From assembly GCA_049999725.1 (NCBI GenBank), contig JBNGIS010011009.1, positions 1 to 60,248 of the forward strand: 60,248 nucleotides of DNA. The letters run 5' to 3'. Each line of letters begins with the position of its first letter. Position 1 is the stretch's first letter. The DNA is from Haplomitrium mnioides. Its lineage: Eukaryota > Marchantiophyta > Haplomitriopsida > Calobryales. Shown here in pieces: positions 54,839 to 60,248 of the stretch. The position numbers and the translations under genes are program-made. The notes under the pieces were generated by a model. It ran no database searches, was not told the DNA's origin, and saw only the letters and a list, made by a program, of their open reading frames with translations.

Positions 54839-55278
54839 TGTAAAAGAACTCAAAGAGAACTCAAAGACCGACTTCTAAATAAGTAATACTCCAAAACAAC
54901 TCTAAAAGAGTTACACAACTCAAAGCCAATAAGCAACTTAAAGCCAAGAATACTAGCCAAAGCCAAGCAACCAAAGAACCCAAGTGATTTGAGAGGAACT
55001 CCAGAATGAGGAGTGAGGTTAAGAAGCCCTTCTATTTATACAAGAGAAGAGGTTTTCATCCCTCTTTCTTCTCTTACAAGTCACTTCTCATTTCAACCCT
55101 AAAGGTGACTCTCTACCAAAAGTGACTTTGAATGCAAGTAACCTAAAAGTGACTCTCTACCAAAAGTGACTTCAAAAGCAAGTAATCCAAATCTTACCCT
55201 AAAAGTGACTCACTACCACTTCATTCACTCCTCTCTATTTTCTTATAAATAGCACAACCTTATGTTTGTACTATTACA
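54839..55278 (-). repeat. GyB solo LTR inside CoB LTR
   Basis: 440 bp, TGTAAAAGAACTC...TATTACA, matching the GyB LTRs at 10305-10692 and 15279-15666. It is longer because of an extra internal block: AAAAGTGACTCTCTACCAAAAGTGACTT-like units are duplicated near 55110-55170. TSD CTAGT (54834-54838) / CTAGC (55279-55283), 4/5. It probably arose by recombination between the two LTRs of a full GyB copy. The strand is inferred from GyB. Confidence 0.92.
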
Positions 55279-55309
55279 CTAGCTCTATGTTACTCTATGT
55301 ATCATAACA

Positions 55310-55685
55310 TAGTGATCCCATATACGCAAGAGATCAATTTTGTTTTTGGGAATGATTTGCAAGCAGAGTCCAAGATAGCATTGAAATTGAGGTTCCAATT
55401 TGAGACCTGAATGGCGCAAATCTTGTTTTTCTCCTCTCAAAACTATTTTGCATTTTGAGTCAAATATAAGTACTTATTGTGAATGTAATTCTGATTCTCC
55501 TATATTTAAATAGTCTAAAGTATATTTTTAATCTTCTTTTTAATTTTCACCTCTTCTAATACAAACATTTTCTTAAGTTGCTTTGAATATTTTTAGCACT
55601 TGAGGTTATCTTTTGAAATTTGAAATATCAAGACATGTTTTATTAAATTGTTTACATCATTTTGGTGCTTTGTGATGATGCAGTA
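55310..55685 (+). other. Gene 1 copy B: intron, 3' part
   Basis: It continues the intron begun at 46230 after CoB. It contains a palindrome remnant (CCCATATACGCAAGAGATC) and T-rich sequence, ending at a likely acceptor TGATGATGCAG (55682). AT-rich; no gene. Confidence 0.45.
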
Positions 55686-56120
55686 AAATATAATTGCCAA
55701 TTGTTTCTTCATCGTGACTAACAAATGAAAAAAAGAACAAAACTTGCAATCCATTGAAGAAAATGTTTTGTCGATGGTCAAAAGTACTTAGGAATTGTGA
55801 TGGATAGAATGGATCAAAAGAAAATAGCCATTCTACACTAGCTTTCACCACCAAATTTTTTTGATAAAGATTGTTTGGTGGGTGTGTATGTTGTTCATGC
55901 GTTAATATTCAATCGTGCTCATTCTTCAAGGGTCTTTTTAACCTACGGAAACTTGAGAAGAAACTTCAATTTGATAGTTATGGTGCTTAATAGAATATTA
56001 TGTGACTTTGAAGGGTTGATGCCTCAATGGTAGAATGACCTTTTTCTTACCTAACAAAAGATTACGGCTTGCATACTTGAAAGAAAAAAATGAAGACTCA
56101 AAGTAAAATTCACCTTTCCA
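55686..56120 (+). pseudogene. Gene 1 copy B: transposase-like core, first part
   Basis: YLGIVMDRMDQKKIAILH then NFFDKDCLVGVYVVHALIFN, RAHSSRVFLTYGNLRRNFNL and LNRILCDFEGLMPQ. MDxMDQxK followed by V(G)V(Y)VV.ALIFN is the start of the core in the same transposase-like group; its first Asp is a candidate catalytic residue. The LDN..RENKN and GHTH blocks present in copy A are not recognisable here and seem deleted or decayed after 56030. Confidence 0.55.
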
Positions 56121-56209
56121 CCTTCACAATCGGCAAATACTTGTAATGATTTTCAAAATATTTGTCCAGGTTCTCAGTTTGATGCTCAACAGACAAAGGA
56201 AGATGTTCT

Positions 56210-56750
56210 AATAAAACATATACTTTCTACATATTGAGCTATGATAGAGCACCTAGGCTGCGAGAAGGGACTATTTCACATAACATCAGAATTGGGCACA
56301 AATTTGGCAACCTATATGAGGTGAAAGCCAAAAATTTTATTTGTGTTCCTACGTCTCTTGATCCAAAAGTCAAACCATTTTAGATTGCCAAAATCTTCAA
56401 ATTTCTGTCATTTGATGAGGAAGAACCTCCCAATTCAAAACAACTACTTGTTCAATGGTTTGCTTGTGAGGGTGAGGATCAATTTTTTGGACAATACTTT
56501 CAAGAAAAAATAGCAGCAACAAAAGGGAAATGCAAATCCAATTTATATATTGATATACGTAATGTAACACAAATCACAATTTTTTCTTTTGATTTTCTTC
56601 TCATTCAAAAAAACCAATTGAGAGAAACCACTCTAGCTACTATTAAATCAAATATATTTGAGTACAAAAGACAAAAAGCAATCAATCCTAAAGTGTTTGA
56701 AAGAGATTCAATCACAGATTACTTAATCCTTTGCTTTCAAGGTCTTTGAT
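56210..56750 (+). pseudogene. Gene 1 copy B: C-terminal exon
   Basis: VKAKNFICVPTSLDPKVKPF, a stop, IAKIFKFLSFDEEEPPNSKQ, LLVQWFACEGEDQFFGQYFQ, then IFSFDFLLIQKNQLRETTLA and TIKSNIFEYKRQKAI. P-F-W-x-A-K-I followed by V-x-W-(Y/F) is common after the core in this protein group. It is longer and cleaner than copy A here (one stop in about 150 codons) and ends at 56748. Confidence 0.6.
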
Positions 56751-57965
56751 GTAAAACTTGAAACCTTTTGCACACTTTGACTTTGATGGAGAGCTTTGTA
56801 CATTTTTTTTTATCTTTGATTCCAATTCAAAAAACCTTGTCGTAAGTGAGCCTAGAGTTCACTACAAAAAATAGATCCCCAATCACATCTAGACTTTGAT
56901 CTAAAAGATTAAAGCCTATGCTTGCATAGACTTTGATGCACAAGTTGAAACCTCATGCACATATAGATTATGTTGTGGAATTTAAAGTCTTAGTTTAGCA
57001 CAGTCTTTGTTGCCGAGTGTTTTGATGTTGAGCTCGGATTTCTAGGCGCCCATAGACTTTGGTGTGGAAGTCCAAGCCTTCCACATGTACTAACTTTGAT
57101 ATACAACCTTCAACCTTCTACATACAAAGACTACTGTGTAGAACTTAGATTCAAAACCGCTCAAAGAGTCTTGTAGAACTCAAAACCTTTTGTTTGGTAG
57201 ACTTTGGTCAAAAACTTGTAGATGTTACTTGATTAGACTCTGAAGTAAATCTCTAAAGCCACTAGCCTTTTTGATTCTGAACTATGACTCCTTTGCATAT
57301 ATAATTCTTTGAATTATAGAATATTTTGAATTGCTGAAACCTTCTAAAATATGTCCACTTTAACCTTTGCGAGCATAGATTCTCAGCTACAAAAGAGAGC
57401 TTCATTCTTGCTTGAACTTGAAAATATAACTTCAAAATCCATGCAATGTTTCATTTTGTTGGTTATTATACCTTAGGATTCCAAACTCATTCCCTTGACT
57501 TCTAATCCGCTTAGATTTTTTCCTCATGTTTTTTCAAATAAGTTTGTAAGAGCACCATGTCTATGTGCGCATAGAGTTTGTGCAACCAAACTTATTTCAA
57601 AATAACTTATTTTGACATACATTTCTATTTTTTGGCTTCAAAATATTATCAAAGAAAAATGCAAGTTTCTTGTGAAAACATGCCATAATTTTTGTACTTT
57701 TTATGGACTTCAAGATTCCCAATATTTTCATAAAAATAAGAATATCATTTGATTTTGCATAATGAAATTGAATCTTGGTCTATCATGGTTGTTAAAATGG
57801 AAAACGTTGAAGCTATAAAACTAACATATTTTTTGTTTTTAAAAAATAATCTTGTTTTATCTATTTTTTGAGCTCAAAAACTACATTTTTTCTTGAAAAA
57901 AAAAAGTTCATGTCTTTAGTAGCATGTTCTTGGTTCAAAGTAGTTGGTGTTGTTTGCAGTTTCTA
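56751..57965. repeat. Module flank with decayed 41-bp palindrome units
   Basis: 56880-57130 has decayed units of about 41 bp (AGACTTTGATGCACAAGTTGAA, CCTATGCTTGCATAGACTTT, GCGCCCATAGACTTTGG). 57700-57955 matches 31360-31560 in reverse and 1-115 directly. No gene. Confidence 0.55.
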
Positions 57966-59062
57966 CTTTGAGAACGGAATTCCAAGACTAATTCAATTTT
58001 GATTAGAAAATCTTGTCAAATTTAGAATCATTCAATTAAGCAGTACTCAAGTTGGAGTAGAAACAACGACTATAGTGATATCTAGAAAGGTGAAACATGG
58101 AATCATCAAGGAAAAGCTTTGGGAATGGTTCCTTATCAAAAACATTTTGTCTGAAATCATTACCAAGAGCTTCAATAATTCTGAAGCAAATGTTGCTTGA
58201 TATTCAAGATTTTGGTGAGAATGATGTTTGGCTTTGTTTACCTAGTTTTAAGAAGTACACACTAAAATAAAAATATACCTCAAATGATATAAAAGATCTT
58301 GAAGACAATGCTTTGTCTCCAGTGGTTGGATTTGCATACAAACAGAATTAACCAGCCAACCATAAGAGTTCTTTACATAGGCCAAAACCCAAATAGGTAA
58401 ATCATTTACATGATAATTCTTTGCCAAAAGCCCGTCATGATGAGAGTTTTATTAAGACAAAACTCAATCATGGGTCAATTTTTAAGTTGAAGAGAATTTC
58501 ATGTTTCTAAAATAATTGTGTCATTGTGTAAGAAGAACTTCATATAAACTGCTAAAAAAACATGAAGAATCAAGAGTTCACATTTTAGTGGAGAATACCA
58601 AGCAAAGATTCAAATTTATTGAACCAAAATGCTTTTCTTAGTGGCACTGTTGCATGAATGAGAGTATTCAAGTTAATATTTTCCATAAGAAATGATAAAA
58701 TCCAAAGAATACAAGAACTAAAAAATGCATATTCTAGAGGCTCTTTTGGAAAAAAAAGATTTATTTGCTAGAGGGGTATTTGCACCTAAGTGGATGGACA
58801 ACATTTTTCAAAGACATTATGAGAGAATGTCATCTCACAAAGTATATAATTTGCATGACAACTTTACAAAATATGGAGCTTATGATTGCTATACAACTTA
58901 TTTGAAAGAGAAGGATCTCGATTGCCTTTTGAATTTCTCTAGTTTTACAAAGCATTGGAGAACACACTTTTTGTATGTCAAAATTTCTAAACACAATATA
59001 TTTGTTGTTTGTGACATGTGTGAACAGATAAAATCATTGCATGAGAGATCCGTTTTTTAGTC
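57966..59062 (+). pseudogene. Gene 1 copy C: N-terminal exon
   Basis: LEDNALSPVVGFAYKQN, HDESFIKTKLNHGSIFKLKR, ISCF, stop, NNCVI match the copy B Cys-rich section. The final 111-codon open stretch (58725-59060) reads DLFARGVFAPKWMDNIFQRH, YERMSSHKVYNLHDNFTKYG, YLKEKDLDCLLNFSSFTKHW and VVCDMCEQIKSLHERSVF, with the CxxC pair. The exon end is at AACAAAG/GTGAAA (59062/59063), the same donor place as in copies A and B. The 5' third of the exon is missing. Confidence 0.6.
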
Positions 59063-60248
59063 TAACAAAGGTGAAAAATGTTTTGGCTTTTGTTGCTTAA
59101 GATACATTTTTGCTTTATCTCTTCTTTTTGAATACTCTATTTTGATTTTTTTTCCTTTAGATTGGACTCCATCTACTAAAAAAATTCTTATCCTTCTTTC
59201 TTCTAAAATTATTACAAATGTAGTGTTGTTGCTTGTTACCCTTTACACCCGTGGGACTCTACATAAGCTTTGGAGATTTTTTCCCTTTGTTTTTCTCTAC
59301 TAGCTACAGAGTTTGGGTTGTGTTATGTAACCCAAAGTGTTTAAGAGACTCCAAACATGCAAGAGATTATAGGATTTGATGTTGTTGTTTGCAACCCCAT
59401 ACGCGAAGACAGTCTATATATGCAATGGATTTATTGTTGTTGTTTGTGTTCCCATGCGCAAATGGGACTCTATGCGCATATGGGATTTGTTGTTGTTGCT
59501 TGCAACCTCATGCGCGCACAAAGTTTATGCACACATGAGATTTGTTGTTGTTGTTTGTATCCCTATGCGCACATGAGATTTGTTGTTGTTGTTGTTTGTG
59601 ATCTTGTGTGTATAAGGATTCGTTGTTGTTGTTGTTTATAACTTCTTGTACAAAAAAAATCTATGTGCGTATGAGATTTTTTGCCTTTAACTCCTTGCAT
59701 GCAAGGAGTCTATGCGCAAATGGGATTTGGTTCTTATAATCCCATGCACTCAAGGTGCTCCTTGAACATACAAGGTTCATTTTCACTATCATTTTCTAAA
59801 ATTACAAATTTTCTTTTAGGTTTTGTAACCTGTTGCATGTAAGAGACCCCTTATATGTTTGTGCTTTTCTTTTGGTGTTTGTAGCCCCTTGCGCGTATTG
59901 TGTTCTTTGTTTATTATATTTCTTTGACTACATTGGAAAATCCTTTTGCAACTTAGACTCCTTGCATGCAATAGACTCTACAAAGAACTCATTATTGTTG
60001 TTGTTGTTTGTACCATTGTGTAGTGGGACTCTTTGAGTGCACAAGATTCTTTTTCTCTATTGTTCTCTTGTAGTTACAGAGTTAGTGTTGTGGTTACTAG
60101 CCTACTTCTTATTTAATACTCCAAATGTGCACAAGATTCATTTCTCTTTTGTCATCTTTTTATTAAAAGCTTACTGTTGCTCTTTGCAAGTCTAACACGC
60201 CTCTCAATCTACTTTCAAATTCTAAATAAAAATACCTCTTTCCTAACA
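59063..60248 (+). other. Gene 1 copy C: intron, runs off the window
   Basis: T-rich intron-like sequence after the GT donor. It contains the palindrome/TTGTTG array at 59380-59780 and similar decayed units to the window end (CCCTTGCGCGTATTG, CCTTGCATGCAATAGACTC). The catalytic-core exon is not reached. Confidence 0.5.
59380..59780. repeat. Palindrome array with TTGTTGTTGTT linkers
   Basis: Units of about 55-65 bp: a palindrome such as CCCATGCGCAAATGGG (59451-59466) or CCCTATGCGCACATGAGAT, then GGATTTGTTGTTGTTG and TTTGTAAC. A 94-codon plus-strand frame through it encodes Val/Cys-rich repeats and is probably a by-product. Confidence 0.8.

Larger units (their letters stand above)
46734..55309 (-). 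mobile_element. Ty1/copia element CoB, LTR to LTR
   Basis: Minus-strand element with 258-bp LTRs: the 3' LTR at 46734-46991 and the 5' LTR at 54607-54838 plus 55279-55309, split by a GyB solo LTR. Removing the insert and its 5-bp duplication gives exactly 258 bp. TSD: CAGTG (46729-46733) and TAGTG (55310-55314), 4/5. A purine tract AAGGGGGAGTG adjoins the 3' LTR. Gag, protease, integrase, RT and RNase H follow with relatively few stops: it is the youngest-looking coding element here. Confidence 0.95.

Overview
The window looks like intergenic heterochromatin of a large, repeat-rich land-plant genome, possibly a fern or gymnosperm; the sequence does not fix the lineage. I found no intact host gene. 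Almost everything recognisable is mobile-element sequence: Ty1/copia and Ty3/gypsy (chromovirus) elements, a non-coding TG..CA element, and several decayed copies of an unfamiliar two-gene, intron-containing module. One cluster of captured host-gene fragments is also present. Frameshifts and stops are everywhere, so nearly all coding calls are pseudogenes.

Layout. 1-897: piece of the two-gene module's flank abutting a reverse chromovirus LTR with its primer-binding site (family GyA). 905-1445: 58-bp minisatellite. 1672-1771: assembly gap inside an AT repeat. 3786-8832: decayed copia element CoA (+) carrying a palindromic minisatellite inside its RT frame. 10305-15666: chromovirus GyB (-) with LTRs, near-matching target-site duplication (TSD) and a duplicated RT block. 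17895-19180: fragments of at least four host genes (eEF1A lysine methyltransferase 1-like, spinster-like transporter, DnaJ J domain, Ser/Thr kinase), all on the minus strand. 19860-20580: degenerate 73-bp array. 20600-28490: a module-gene copy split by chromovirus GyA (21680-27906, perfect GGTGT TSD). 28490-60248: at least four more module copies, two of them meeting tail to tail at about 37938, interrupted by a 3.7-kb TG..CA element (38659-42345, perfect CTAGC TSD) and by copia CoB (46734-55309, minus), whose own 5' LTR holds a solo GyB LTR (54839-55278).

The two-gene module. Two genes diverge from an AT-rich spacer of about 200 bp. Gene 1 encodes a transposase-like protein: a Cys-rich and CxxC-containing N-terminal exon, a GT-started intron, then a core with MDxMDQ, LDNTTRENKN and GHTHDQIEQ signatures, then a C-terminal domain. 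Gene 2 encodes, in order, an N-terminal exon, a Lys-rich stretch, a GGNHxxAxR region reminiscent of ParB/sulfiredoxin folds, and what looks like a permuted DNA amino-methyltransferase (a DPPY-like motif before a DLCxxLG SAM motif). Introns of both genes, and one exon of gene 1, carry arrays of short perfect or near-perfect palindromes whose two arms change together between units. Several rearrangement junctions lie at these arrays. This module with its palindrome arrays is the best candidate here for an undescribed system.

Relative order of events: module copies first; then GyA, the TG..CA element and CoB inserted into them; then a GyB LTR inserted into CoB. The copy relations (A to E), domain calls and intron models were worked out by eye and need alignment to confirm.
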